A stretch of DNA of 64,000 bases from Leptospira sp. (GTDB taxonomy: Bacteria > Spirochaetota > Leptospiria > Leptospirales > Leptospiraceae). Below, piece by piece: positions 52,035 through 62,547 of the stretch; position 1 is the stretch's first letter; every line of letters begins with the position of its first letter. The position numbers and the translations under genes are program-made. The stretch is taken from positions 51,631-115,630 of the forward strand of contig JAPZRK010000030.1 in assembly GCA_027531445.1 (NCBI GenBank), in the 5' to 3' direction. The notes under the pieces were generated by a model, which was given only the letters and a program-made list of their open reading frames with translations, searched no databases and was not told the DNA's origin.

Positions 52035-52322
52035 ATGTCACATGATCATGGCTGGAAATCCATCGAGTCCGTACTTTTAAAAGATGGATTTTCCTTCCAT
52101 CCACTTCTCTCCAAGTGGTTGTTAGAAATGACAACTCTTCTACCTGAACAAAAAATTCAAGTTTTTGAGGCAAATTGTGGTGAAGTGAATTGTCCAGTGG
52201 ATGAGGTCAAACTTACTTGGAATGTATCTGGGATTGAAGACAGTCTACGTCTTGGAAGAGGGAAAGAAAAACTACTGAAACAAGACATCTATCTTGCTTG
52301 GAAGAAAAAAATAACGTCCTAA
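52035..52322 (+). CDS. Small hypothetical protein downstream of metH
   Basis: A 95-residue soluble protein, 9 bp after metH, so probably on the same transcript. FEANCGEVNCPVDEVKLTWN holds its only two Cys with CxxxxxC spacing, perhaps a metal site. The end of the protein is basic (GRGKEKLLKQ, AWKKK). I do not recognise a family. Its conserved-type CGEVNCPVDE segment hints at an iron-sulfur or methionine-cycle link, but nothing firm can be said. Confidence 0.55.
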   Translation: MSHDHGWKSIESVLLKDGFSFHPLLSKWLLEMTTLLPEQKIQVFEANCGEVNCPVDEVKLTWNVSGIEDSLRLGRGKEKLLKQDIYLAWKKKITS

Positions 52323-52328
52323 ATATAT

Positions 52329-53156
52329 TTAGTTGTTAGATGATCTAACAGGAAAGAGATACTTTAAACCTAGGTTACCTTGAACTTCCGGTGACCATAA
52401 ATCGTCAAGAGTTCGATTCGCCTCTCTTGCATTGATAGGAACCTTCACCATACCTTCAAAAACCAAATTACTATTTGAAATGCTAATGCCCGGAGAAACA
52501 TAGATTTGCCGACCAACAAAATTTGACCTAGCTGGATCTTGAACTTTCAGAGCAGTATTTAGCTGACGGGAAATGCTATCACCGTCAAACCTGTGTAATT
52601 CAGAAAGTTGTAAAAACAACTCCCATCTAGAATTTTTTACGAATGAAAAAATATTTTTGTTCAGTCTGTAAGTGACTCTCATTTTTGTCTCACGGACATC
52701 CATATACGCGAGTCCGCCTTGATTTAACGACAATCCAAAACTAAGTCCCATATCAAAACTTACACCTTTTCGATAGCTTATGTAAGTCACATTTGGTTGG
52801 TAGGAGAGAACGCTATGGTTGGCAGCCCTAGAATTCACATCAAAATTCCCTTCTGGGTTTCTTAGAGGGAGCGTTGAAGAGAATGGGATAACCGGCGAAA
52901 AAATCTGAATTTGGGAGATCGGATCGAAAGACGCTGAAGGTCGAGTACCTACAGGTCGTCCCAATTCGAGCTCTGCAGGGAAACGAAAAGGGATCGATAA
53001 TGACCTTTGGAAGCCGCTCGTATCGCTATTTACTCGGAATAAACTTGGCTGAGGGTCAGAAATGGAGTAGCTTGAAAAGAATGGCAAACCCTGGGACACG
53101 AGGGTAAACCAAATACTTGGTAACACGAGCAAACTGGTTACGAAAGATCCTTTCAT
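52329..53156 (-). CDS. Predicted outer-membrane protein, function unknown
   Basis: A 275-residue exported protein with signal peptide KGSFVTSLLVLPSIWFTLVS. The following Pro/Phe-rich segment (to about 105) is unusual, then come alternating strands with aromatic residues (VTYISYRKGVSFDMGLSFGL, KMRVTYRLNKNIF, RWELFLQLSELHRF, IYVSPGISIS) and an end LGLKYLFPVRSSNN. The pattern fits a small barrel lacking the usual terminal Phe. It is a single gene, convergent with the metH operon and divergent from phosphofructokinase. Confidence 0.58.
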   Translation of the reverse strand: MKGSFVTSLLVLPSIWFTLVSQGLPFFSSYSISDPQPSLFRVNSDTSGFQRSLSIPFRFPAELELGRPVGTRPSASFDPISQIQIFSPVIPFSSTLPLRNPEGNFDVNSRAANHSVLSYQPNVTYISYRKGVSFDMGLSFGLSLNQGGLAYMDVRETKMRVTYRLNKNIFSFVKNSRWELFLQLSELHRFDGDSISRQLNTALKVQDPARSNFVGRQIYVSPGISISNSNLVFEGMVKVPINAREANRTLDDLWSPEVQGNLGLKYLFPVRSSNN

Positions 53157-53238
53157 CTAAGGAGACTCTCGGTAAAATTCCCAGAAATGCAATGAAATTT
53201 GCTTTTCACTTCACTCTTTTTTGCGATAAATCACCTGA

Positions 53239-54546
<1,308 letters not shown>

Positions 54547-54565
54547 TTCAAAAAAAGTAAAAGCT

Positions 54566-56311
54566 TTAATTGAGGCGAATGATAAATAAGGAGATGTCAT
54601 CATGTGGTTCTGCATCTCCAATAAATTCGCCAACTTTGGTGAGTATCGCTTGTCGAATCACCTCAGGTGGATCATTGATATGAGAGAGGACTACGGATTC
54701 TAATCTTTCTTCTGAAAAGAGCTCTTCTTTCATATTCATCGCTTCCGTTACACCATCAGTATACAAAACGATCAAATCACCAGGTTGATAAGAAACGACA
54801 TGTTCCGAAAATTCGCAGTTACTGATACCCATCGGTTGGCCTTTGCCAGAGAGATGTTGGATTTTATGATGTTTTTTACGATAGATCAACTGCATATTGT
54901 GCCCAGCTGATGAGTACATGATTTCTTTTTTTGTCATGTTGATCCGAACGAGCATTGCAGTCACAAACATTAGAAATCCTGATTTATCTTGGATCATTTC
55001 ATTCGTGCGTGCGAGGGCTTCTTTCGTTGAAGGGCTTTTGGCTACTTCTTGTTGTAAGATCGTTTTTGACATTTCCATGAATAAAGCGGCAGGAGTTCCC
55101 TTCCCAGATACGTCCGCGATGATACAGGAGACCTCATCTTTTCCATGGATCACCATGTCATAGAAGTCACCACCTATCTCTCGTGAGGCTTGATAGTAAG
55201 TATCAAACTCTAGGAGTGAGTATTGTTTCGGTATGATCGGAAGAGAGTGCTTTTGGATCATCGCTGCAGTTTGCATGTCACGATCAATATTCTTTAAGCG
55301 TTCACTTTGTATTTTGACTTGAAGAGTAGTATAGGCTTCACCTACTTGATTGGATAGAGTCCTAAGAATTTTGATATCCATGTCATCGAATTGAGTGCGA
55401 GATGTTTTATCGGACACGGTAAGAGAGCCAAGCCATTGTTTGTTTTTTAAAATCGGTAAGACGACTAAGCTATGTTGAAAGATTCCCTTATGTGTTAAAT
55501 TGTGACCTTGGGGTGACTTCGCTGTGATCACTCGAAAACCCTTATACATCCATTCTTCTTTGTGGGTAAAGAGCATCGATTGCACTTCTTCATCTTGGAA
55601 TACGTCAGAGAAGCCTTTTGATTTGGATCGGGTGAGACCTTTTTGTTCAATTTTTTCAAACATCAACGCAACGCGATCTACATGCAAGATCTCTGATATA
55701 GTTTTGACTGCAAGATCCATAAATTCATCTGAATTTTGAATGTTTGAAAGTGCTTGAGAAATTTGATAAAGGCAATTTAATTCGTTCGCTCTAGAATTGA
55801 GTTGATCAATTAAAATTCTGTTTCTAACTGCAATAGCCGCCAAATTGGAAAGATAAGATAAAATTTTTATATCAGTATTGTTAAAACTTCTACCATCCAA
55901 TGTATTTACAGCTTCAAGCACACCTTGAACTTCGTTTTGGGCAACCATTGGTACACATAACAAATTTTTAGTCACGTAACCGACTTTTTTGTCTATATCT
56001 TTGAAGATCCGATTGTCATTTGCGGCATCATTGACAATCTCTGGTTTTAATGTTTCCAAAACAATACCAGCAATACCTTTCCCCCTAGGGACTGTTAGCT
56101 TAGCAAGAGACTCTTCTTTTAATCCGCTTGTTGTGTCGAATACAAGAACATCTTTTTCTTTGTCGTAGAGGAGTAGGGAAGAACCTTCCGTATCCAACAC
56201 ATCTCGAGTAATGCCCATAATCTCACCGAGTAGTGTTTCGAGATTTTCGGTGGAATTGATCCGACTTGTTATATCGGAGATTAGATTGAGTGTGAGTTGT
56301 TTTGTGGGCAT
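54566..56311 (-). CDS. GAF-domain PP2C-type (SpoIIE/RsbU) serine phosphatase
   Basis: A 581-residue signalling phosphatase. Two GAF domains (about 20-165, with LLYDKEKDVLVFDTTSGL, and about 185-340) precede a PP2C-like domain (about 365-580) that starts DMQTAAMIQKHSLP and has the metal-binding sites CIIADVSGKGTPAALF, IVLYTDGVTEAMN and PHDDISLFII. Such proteins dephosphorylate STAS-type anti-sigma antagonists in stress or c-di-GMP networks. It shares a transcript with argB upstream (11-bp gap). Confidence 0.92.
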   Translation of the reverse strand: MPTKQLTLNLISDITSRINSTENLETLLGEIMGITRDVLDTEGSSLLLYDKEKDVLVFDTTSGLKEESLAKLTVPRGKGIAGIVLETLKPEIVNDAANDNRIFKDIDKKVGYVTKNLLCVPMVAQNEVQGVLEAVNTLDGRSFNNTDIKILSYLSNLAAIAVRNRILIDQLNSRANELNCLYQISQALSNIQNSDEFMDLAVKTISEILHVDRVALMFEKIEQKGLTRSKSKGFSDVFQDEEVQSMLFTHKEEWMYKGFRVITAKSPQGHNLTHKGIFQHSLVVLPILKNKQWLGSLTVSDKTSRTQFDDMDIKILRTLSNQVGEAYTTLQVKIQSERLKNIDRDMQTAAMIQKHSLPIIPKQYSLLEFDTYYQASREIGGDFYDMVIHGKDEVSCIIADVSGKGTPAALFMEMSKTILQQEVAKSPSTKEALARTNEMIQDKSGFLMFVTAMLVRINMTKKEIMYSSAGHNMQLIYRKKHHKIQHLSGKGQPMGISNCEFSEHVVSYQPGDLIVLYTDGVTEAMNMKEELFSEERLESVVLSHINDPPEVIRQAILTKVGEFIGDAEPHDDISLFIIRLN

Positions 56312-56322
56312 AGTCTAGTTGC

Positions 56323-57195
56323 TCATTCGATGAGACTACCAATCCCTTGGTTTGTCAACACCTCAATCAAGACAGAATGTGCAACTCTGCCATCGATGAT
56401 GTGTGTGCGTTTTACACCGCCAGAAAGGGCATCGAGACAGCATTCCACTTTTGGAATCATACCTCCAGAAATATCGCCAGACTTGATGTATTCCTGAATT
56501 TTCTGTTTATTGAGTCCAGTGACAAGATTTCCCTGAATAAGAATTCCAGGAGTATCTGTCAGTAGCATCAATTTTTCAGCGCGGAGGGATGCGGCAATCG
56601 CTCCTGCCATAGTATCTGCATTGATATTATAGGTTTGGCCGTCTCTCGAGATTGCAACAGGTGAGATGATGGGAATAAATCCTTCTGATTGGAGTGTATA
56701 TAAAATCGATGGATCGACTTCTGTAATATGTCCAACGAGTCCCAAGTCTAATTTTTGCGAAATTCCCGCCTCATCTTCAAATTCCATGAGGTATTTTTCA
56801 GCGAAAGCTAGATTTCCATCCTTTCCCGATAGCCCTATGGCCTTTCCGCCTTTTTCTTGGATGAGTGAAACGATCTGTTTGTTTACTTTTCCTGAAAGAA
56901 CCATTTCGACAACTTCCATCGTGGCCTGGTCAGTGACCCTGTGACCCCGAACAAATTGTGTATTTAAGTTGAGCGATTTAATGAGTTGGTTGATTTCAGG
57001 GCCACCACCATGCACAACAACAGGATTGATTCCAAGGTATTTTAAAAGGACAATGTCTTCCGCAAAGGAAGCGCGAAGTTCTTCTTGGACCATGGCGGCA
57101 CCGCCATATTTGATGACGAAAGTTTTGCCTGCATATTTGATCAAGTACGGCAAAGCTTCTAAGATGTGATTGATTTTTTCTATCTTTTGGTCCAC
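56323..57195 (-). CDS. argB: N-acetylglutamate kinase
   Basis: ArgB catalyses the second step of arginine biosynthesis, phosphorylating N-acetylglutamate. The 290-residue protein has KTFVIKYGGAAMV near the N-terminus, VVHGGGPEINQLI for substrate binding, a FVRGHRVTDQATMEVVEMVL segment and the nucleotide site LMLLTDTPGIL. The N-terminal helix (DQKIEKINHILEALPY) is present, so it may be the arginine-inhibited hexameric type. It is followed by the phosphatase gene and is divergent from the amidase gene, 57 bp apart. Confidence 0.97.
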   Translation of the reverse strand: MDQKIEKINHILEALPYLIKYAGKTFVIKYGGAAMVQEELRASFAEDIVLLKYLGINPVVVHGGGPEINQLIKSLNLNTQFVRGHRVTDQATMEVVEMVLSGKVNKQIVSLIQEKGGKAIGLSGKDGNLAFAEKYLMEFEDEAGISQKLDLGLVGHITEVDPSILYTLQSEGFIPIISPVAISRDGQTYNINADTMAGAIAASLRAEKLMLLTDTPGILIQGNLVTGLNKQKIQEYIKSGDISGGMIPKVECCLDALSGGVKRTHIIDGRVAHSVLIEVLTNQGIGSLIE

Positions 57196-57252
57196 GGAGT
57201 CCTCTACTTGGACATGGAAATGGAAGTATTGGATTAATAGGACTTTTTTTTT

Positions 57253-58083
57253 ATGCTAGAATCATATAAAGTAGCGGTCGTCCAAGTGACGAGTAATGCC
57301 AGGGTAGTAAATAACCTAACAACATGCCGAAGGTTCATTGAAGAGGCAAAGAATGCAGGAGCGACGCTCATAGGACTTCCAGAAAATTTTTCATTTATGG
57401 GTTCGGAGTCGGAGAAAAAAAATCTAATCGGAGAAATTGAATCAGAGACTTTTTCGTTTTTAAAAGAAACTTCCAAAGAACTTCAGATATATTTGTTGGG
57501 AGGAGGTTTCCCAACGGACGCTGGAAATGGCAAGGTATTTAATACCGCGACATTAATTGGACCCGACGGCGAGGAATTATTTAGATACCATAAAGCCCAT
57601 CTATTCAACGCAAAAGTAGGTGACGGTGTTGATTACCGGGAATCAAATTCGACTGAAAGTGGAAAAAAACTTCCAAATGTTGTTGAGACTTCTATCGGAA
57701 AGATCTCGTCTGCTATCTGTTATGATATTCGTTTTCCTGAACTGTTTCGAGAGCTTTCCAAACAAGGATGTGAAATTTGCTTTTTGCCTGCGGCATTTAC
57801 TGTTCCGACAGGTATTGCTCATTGGGAAGTTCTTCTACGTGCTCGTGCAATTGAAAATTTAATGTTCATCATTGCTCCAGGTCAAACAGGAGTCCATGAT
57901 CCGCACGGTAAACGGAAAACTTACGGACATTCGATGATCATTTCTCCATGGGGAGAAATTTTAGCTGATGCAGGGACAGAGCCAGGATTTGCCATTGCAG
58001 AAATTAGTCTTCCTTCCATTAGAGAGATTCGTGCTAACTTCCCCGCATTGGAGCATAGTTTATTTTTAAACTCAAAGGTTTGA
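57253..58083 (+). CDS. Nitrilase-superfamily amidase (Nit2-like)
   Basis: A 276-residue carbon-nitrogen hydrolase. The catalytic triad is clear: Glu in LIGLPENFSF, Lys in YHKAHLFN and Cys in SAICYDIRFPELFRELS. Length and motifs match Nit2/omega-amidase and Nit1-like deaminated-glutathione amidases; both are metabolite-repair enzymes. Which one cannot be settled from sequence. No operon partner is adjacent: argB is divergent and the next gene convergent. Confidence 0.92.
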   Translation: MLESYKVAVVQVTSNARVVNNLTTCRRFIEEAKNAGATLIGLPENFSFMGSESEKKNLIGEIESETFSFLKETSKELQIYLLGGGFPTDAGNGKVFNTATLIGPDGEELFRYHKAHLFNAKVGDGVDYRESNSTESGKKLPNVVETSIGKISSAICYDIRFPELFRELSKQGCEICFLPAAFTVPTGIAHWEVLLRARAIENLMFIIAPGQTGVHDPHGKRKTYGHSMIISPWGEILADAGTEPGFAIAEISLPSIREIRANFPALEHSLFLNSKV

Positions 58084-58117
58084 ATCACATTTTGAAAATT
58101 TATGATCCAAGTAAGGC

Positions 58118-59014
58118 TTAAAAAAAACTTTTTTTCTTTGGTAGGAAAGACTTTTTAGCTAACAAAAAATCTCTCATCACTTTTTCGGCAAGTTCTTGTT
58201 TTTCTATGTGTACAAAATGTCCGCATTCGGCAAAACGCACTGCTTTGAAATTTGGTGTAGATCTTTCTATTTCTGCAATGTCTGTTCCAGGAATGACAGG
58301 ATCGTCCTCTCCTCTTAGAATCAGTGTAGGCACTTCATTCCCAAACACAATTGGTCGAATGTCTGCTCTATCCAACATTTCCAAGATCATGAGAATATTG
58401 CGTGGATTCAGATTATCAAATTGCGGATAGTATTCTGCAATAAATTGTTTCACATCCTCCCTTTCATGAAAACTTTTGGAATCGTATACTCCGAACGAAA
58501 ATCCAAAATTTAGTGCCTTCGGGAGGGAACGTCCAAGTTTAAATCCAAAATCAAAGATGGCCCCCAAATTGGTTCTAAGGCCCATCACACCTAACTTTAA
58601 TGGACCACGAACTGGGCCATGCACGTAAGGAGCAATGGAAATCACTTGTTTGATTCTACTTGGGAATAAAGATGCGATTGCAAGTACAGCCATTCCTCCT
58701 GTGGAATGTCCAACAAGCGTGACATTTTCTTCGCCCGCGCTATCCCAAATAGCGTAGGCTTGTGCTTCCAAAAATTCTTGTAACGTTAGCTTTTGTTTTT
58801 GATCTAGAATTTCTGCAGGGTAGTGACCTACTAAATCTAGTTCAATTACCTCACCTAAGGATTGGAAAAAAGGGATATTCAAAGCCCAGTAACCAGCCGC
58901 AGAGCACCATCCTCCGATTAAAACTATTTTCTCTTTTGACTTGGGATTTGTCGATGGATGCTTTACGTAAGTAAGGCGGTGATTTTTCCATTCGTAACTT
59001 TGTCGTACTGCCAT
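58118..59014 (-). CDS. Alpha/beta hydrolase
   Basis: A 298-residue alpha/beta-fold hydrolase. IVLIGGWCSAAGYW supplies the oxyanion hole, VGHSTGGMAVLA holds the nucleophile Ser, RGEDDPVIPGTD the acid and CGHFVHIEKQ the catalytic His. A Lys-rich tail ends the protein. It lies 9 bp after the alanine racemase gene and should be co-transcribed, though a functional link is not clear. An esterase or lipase-type substrate is likely. Confidence 0.87.
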   Translation of the reverse strand: MAVRQSYEWKNHRLTYVKHPSTNPKSKEKIVLIGGWCSAAGYWALNIPFFQSLGEVIELDLVGHYPAEILDQKQKLTLQEFLEAQAYAIWDSAGEENVTLVGHSTGGMAVLAIASLFPSRIKQVISIAPYVHGPVRGPLKLGVMGLRTNLGAIFDFGFKLGRSLPKALNFGFSFGVYDSKSFHEREDVKQFIAEYYPQFDNLNPRNILMILEMLDRADIRPIVFGNEVPTLILRGEDDPVIPGTDIAEIERSTPNFKAVRFAECGHFVHIEKQELAEKVMRDFLLAKKSFLPKKKSFF

Positions 59015-59023
59015 TTATATCCT

Positions 59024-60154
59024 CTAATCAATCACTGTTCTAGGAAATTTATCTAAAATACGTGTTACAACTTCATAATTGATTGTGTTCGTCCATGAAG
59101 CATGATCATCAGCACTGATCGACTCGTTACCTGAAGTACCTAGGATAATGACTTCGTCACCAATATTTACATTGGGGATATGGGTAATTTCAATCATTGT
59201 CATATTCATACAAATGCGTCCAAGTATACGCGCTCTTTCTCCATTGACAAGCATATAGCCTGTATTTGAAAGTTTACGATCTAGTCCTTCATAGTAACCT
59301 ACAGGAATTACTGCGAGTTTGGTTGGGTAAGTCGTTTTAAAAGTGGAGCCATATCCGATATATGTTCCTGTTTCAAGGGACTGTATGTGTTGGATCTGCG
59401 TTTTCCAAGATAAAACAGGTTTTAACGTTTCAATATTTTTGCCCATAAGAGAAAGAGAAAGCTTCGTCTCTAAACTAGGCCAGAGTCCGTACATTGAAAT
59501 GCCTACTCTGACTAAATTCAATCTTGCTTCTGGAAATAACATAGCAGATGCCGAAGAGGCGCAATGAAGGATTAGATTTGAATAACCAGCCTCTTTAAAT
59601 ATCTGAACACCTTCAAAAAATCGATTCAGCTGTTTCATGGAAAAGCTATGCTCAGTAAAATCCTCAGTGCTGGCAAAATGCGTAGCGAGACCTGCCAGTT
59701 CGATTCCCTTCTCTTTTAACGAATGGGCGATCCCTTTCCAATCTTTTTGAGTTTGGCCAAGTCTTGACATACCAGTGTCTAGTTTGAGATGGATTTTAGG
59801 ACTAGGGGAGATAGATTGTAAAAAAATTGCTTCTTCGAGGCGAGAGACCATGACCCAAAGATTCGAATCCGCTAACAACTGTTTTCGCGACTCAATCTTT
59901 GGAATGCTTCCCATAACTAAAATAATAACATTGGGATGATTTTGGCGAATGAGCTCCGCTTCTTCCAAAGAATTGACGCCCAAAAGGTCGGCTCCAGCCT
60001 CAATGGCTAGCGTTGCCATTTCCTTTAAGCCATGTCCATACGCGTTGGACTTAATCACTGCAGTAAACTTTGTATGTTCTCCAATCAATTTACGATAAAG
60101 AGAAATATTCTGCACGAGTGCCGACTTGGAGAGTGTGACCTCACAAGATAACAT
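59024..60154 (-). CDS. alr: Alanine racemase
   Basis: Alr makes D-alanine for peptidoglycan. The ATG 60154 is chosen because GGAGGAA lies 5 bases before it; another ATG at 60166 adds four residues. The PLP Lys35 lies in TAVIKSNAYGHG. LKLDTGMSRLG, RVGISMYGLWPS and AVIPVGYYEGLDRKLSN are typical further motifs, the last near the second catalytic Tyr. The 376-residue length is normal. It is the first gene of a pair with the alpha/beta hydrolase and is divergent from a class V aminotransferase gene. Confidence 0.96.
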   Translation of the reverse strand: MLSCEVTLSKSALVQNISLYRKLIGEHTKFTAVIKSNAYGHGLKEMATLAIEAGADLLGVNSLEEAELIRQNHPNVIILVMGSIPKIESRKQLLADSNLWVMVSRLEEAIFLQSISPSPKIHLKLDTGMSRLGQTQKDWKGIAHSLKEKGIELAGLATHFASTEDFTEHSFSMKQLNRFFEGVQIFKEAGYSNLILHCASSASAMLFPEARLNLVRVGISMYGLWPSLETKLSLSLMGKNIETLKPVLSWKTQIQHIQSLETGTYIGYGSTFKTTYPTKLAVIPVGYYEGLDRKLSNTGYMLVNGERARILGRICMNMTMIEITHIPNVNIGDEVIILGTSGNESISADDHASWTNTINYEVVTRILDKFPRTVID

Positions 60155-60213
60155 ATCTTCCTCCATATTTTTTTACTTTTCCCATCTGTCGCTCCAGATA
60201 TTTCTCTCTTAAC

Positions 60214-61413
60214 ATGCCAAATCTCAATTCCATTCTTCCCCCTTTTGAGACACCCAAAGATTGGGAATCTGTGTCAAAACTGTATCCGATTCAATCTGAT
60301 TCCATTTGGTTCAATTTTTGTGGCATTTCACCCATATCAACCTACGCTAAAGACACAATGGCTGATTTTTTTGATGAATATTCAAAGTTTGGAATTTTCG
60401 CTCCCAGGTATTCTGAACCTACGATCAAACAAGCCATTAGAGAATATATTTCCGAAATTTTAAATTGCTCTCCACATAACATAGGTCTCCTGCACAACAC
60501 TTCAGAAGGTATGAACCTATACTCACATAGCATTCAATTGCCAAAAGGAAAAAGAATATTAATTATAGAGAATGAGTATCCAAGCAATGTGTATCCTTGG
60601 GAACATTGGCAAAACAAAGGTGTAACGATTACTTTTGTTTCTATTGGTGAAACACCGATGGATTTCCTTCAGAATTTAAAAACAGAACTTGAAAAAGGCG
60701 ATGTTGCCCTTTTAAGTGTATCACCCGTCCATTGGTGCACCGGAGTAGTTTTTGATATGGATACGATAGGCGATCTTTGTAGACAATACCATGTTAGGCT
60801 AGTCGTGGATGGCAGTCAATCTGTCGGTCATGTCCCATCCGATTTTAAAAAGTGGGATGTTGAATTCGCGGTATTTGCCGCATGGAAGTGGTTACTTGGT
60901 CCCCTCGGTATGGGCGTTGCCTATTTGTCAGACACTGTCCCCAAGGATTTTAATTTGATTTTTAAAGGAGCAGGTAGTGTCAAAAATGATTCCAATTATT
61001 TGCCATATCGAGATGAAAGAAAACCCCCTGCAGATCAATTTGAACACAGTACTGCAAATTTTAATGACTGGGTTTATTTTTTAGCTTCACTTCATATGCT
61101 TTCACGGATTGGCTTTGATCGAACCAGGCAAAGAATATATGAGATATCAGATCTGCTCTCAAACTCTTTGACTAACTTAGGTTTTAAATTAGAGAGTGCA
61201 AAGTTTCCAGAAGTTAAAAGTGGAATCATTGCTGTTGCAGGTTGGAATGAAAAAAAAGCGTTTTCCCCAGAGGAATTGCAAATTTTCTTAAAAACAAAAA
61301 AAATTTTTACTGTTGTTCGGTTAGGTCGTTTGAGGATTGCACCACATATCCCTGTTACGGAGAAGCATGTTAGAATATTAGAAGATTCTTTGAAAGAGTT
61401 TTTGGCAAAGTGA
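60214..61413 (+). CDS. Class V aminotransferase-family PLP enzyme
   Basis: A 399-residue fold-type-I PLP enzyme. Family features are LLHNTSEGMNLYSHSI for the phosphate loop, VVDGSQSVGHVPSDF with the PLP-ring Asp and neighbouring Gln-Ser, and FAAWKWLLGPLGMGV with the PLP Lys. These resemble the class V group with isopenicillin-N epimerase-like and cysteine desulfurase-like members, but no desulfurase Cys loop is evident. Its stop overlaps the start of the BASS transporter gene as TGATG, so the two work from one transcript, perhaps on the same metabolite. Confidence 0.86.
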   Translation: MPNLNSILPPFETPKDWESVSKLYPIQSDSIWFNFCGISPISTYAKDTMADFFDEYSKFGIFAPRYSEPTIKQAIREYISEILNCSPHNIGLLHNTSEGMNLYSHSIQLPKGKRILIIENEYPSNVYPWEHWQNKGVTITFVSIGETPMDFLQNLKTELEKGDVALLSVSPVHWCTGVVFDMDTIGDLCRQYHVRLVVDGSQSVGHVPSDFKKWDVEFAVFAAWKWLLGPLGMGVAYLSDTVPKDFNLIFKGAGSVKNDSNYLPYRDERKPPADQFEHSTANFNDWVYFLASLHMLSRIGFDRTRQRIYEISDLLSNSLTNLGFKLESAKFPEVKSGIIAVAGWNEKKAFSPEELQIFLKTKKIFTVVRLGRLRIAPHIPVTEKHVRILEDSLKEFLAK

Positions 61414-62330
61414 TGCTCAATAAAATCGTAAATCTGTTCCCTTGGATTTTACTTACTGTCACTGGGTTTGCATTTTTATTCCCTGCTTTTTTTGTTTGGT
61501 TTCAAGGCTCTTGGATCACTTACAGTTTGGGCGGGATTATGTTGGGTATGGGGCTTACTCTGAAATGGTCGGATTTTTTATTGGTCTTTAAGTTACCTGG
61601 TCCGATTTTGCTTGGGACCGTATTACAATACACGATTATGCCACTACTTGGCTGGGGTTTAGGGTATATTTTTTCATTACCCAATGGTTATGCTGTGGGT
61701 CTCATACTTGTGGCATCATGTCCCGGCGGGACGGCTTCAAATGTGATCACATTCCTGGCTAGAGCCAATCTACCGTTGAGCGTAACTTTAACTACGGTTT
61801 CTACTTCATTGGCAATATTTTTCACTCCTCTGATTGCATCCTTTTTGATAGGGAGCCGATTAGAGATTGATCCGATCCCACTCCTACTTACGACCGTTAA
61901 GGTAATACTTGTCCCCATTGGACTAGGTGTTGTTTTACAAACTTTTGTTCCCACGTTTGCAAATCGGCTATCTAAATACTCACCAGTTTTTTCGGTCATT
62001 TTAATTTCGATGATTGTATCTTCGATCATTGCGCAGGGAAAGAACCAGATTCTCGCCTCTGATTTTCGTATTTTTCTTTCCGTGTTTTTATTGCATGTGG
62101 GTGGTTTTTTGTTGGGTTTTCTTCTAACGAAACTCTTTTACCAAAATGCGTCGATCCAGCGAACGATATCCATTGAAGTCGGGATGCAAAATTCTGGACT
62201 AGGGGCGGTGCTTGCAAAAACCCATTTTGTGGACCCGAGTACAGCCATACCAAGTGCCCTTTCTAGTTTGATGCATTCTCTAATTGGAAGTTTTTTAGCG
62301 GGAATCTGGAGAAAATCGGAAGAAAACTGA
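61413..62330 (+). CDS. Bile acid:sodium symporter (BASS) family transporter
   Basis: A 305-residue inner-membrane protein with about nine to ten helices. YSLGGIMLGMGLTLKWSDF and VASCPGGTASNVITFLA are the discontinuous-helix motifs of BASS transporters, and IEVGMQNSGLGAVLA is the second conserved crossing region. Bacterial members carry pantoate, pyruvate or other organic acids with Na+ rather than bile acids. The ATG at 61413 overlaps the aminotransferase stop as TGATG. The substrate is unknown. Confidence 0.9.
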   Translation: MLNKIVNLFPWILLTVTGFAFLFPAFFVWFQGSWITYSLGGIMLGMGLTLKWSDFLLVFKLPGPILLGTVLQYTIMPLLGWGLGYIFSLPNGYAVGLILVASCPGGTASNVITFLARANLPLSVTLTTVSTSLAIFFTPLIASFLIGSRLEIDPIPLLLTTVKVILVPIGLGVVLQTFVPTFANRLSKYSPVFSVILISMIVSSIIAQGKNQILASDFRIFLSVFLLHVGGFLLGFLLTKLFYQNASIQRTISIEVGMQNSGLGAVLAKTHFVDPSTAIPSALSSLMHSLIGSFLAGIWRKSEEN

Positions 62331-62341
62331 CGCATTGCTTC

Positions 62342-62371
62342 TTGACGATTCTCCCTAGTACACCGTAATGG
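62342..62371 (+). promoter_or_regulatory. Possible promoter of rpmG
   Basis: TTGACG at 62342 and TAATGG at 62366 are separated by 18 bases. The predicted start of transcription would be only a few bases before the rpmG ATG at 62380, and no Shine-Dalgarno is present, so a leaderless or near-leaderless mRNA is implied. Weak evidence. Confidence 0.35.
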
Positions 62372-62379
62372 CATAAATT

Positions 62380-62541
62380 ATGAGAGAAGTCATAAAACTA
62401 ACCTGCGTCCCTTGCGAAATTCCGGGCAGATCGAATTATTTCCAAACAAAAAATAAGAAGACCAAGTCCGAGAAATTACTTACAAAAAAATATTGTAAAT
62501 TTTGCAGAAAGCATACTGATCACAAGGAATCGAAAGTCTAA
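62380..62541 (+). CDS. rpmG: Ribosomal protein L33
   Basis: A 53-residue protein, MREVIKLTCVPC at the start with CxxC, then the basic stretch YFQTKNKKTKSEKLLTKKYC and a second CxxC in KYCKFCRKHTDHKE. This is the zinc-ribbon (C+) form of L33 of the large ribosomal subunit. No Shine-Dalgarno is seen before the ATG. It is followed 6 bp later by the DksA-like gene, so the two are probably co-transcribed. Confidence 0.93.
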   Translation: MREVIKLTCVPCEIPGRSNYFQTKNKKTKSEKLLTKKYCKFCRKHTDHKESKV

Positions 62542-62547
62542 GCTACG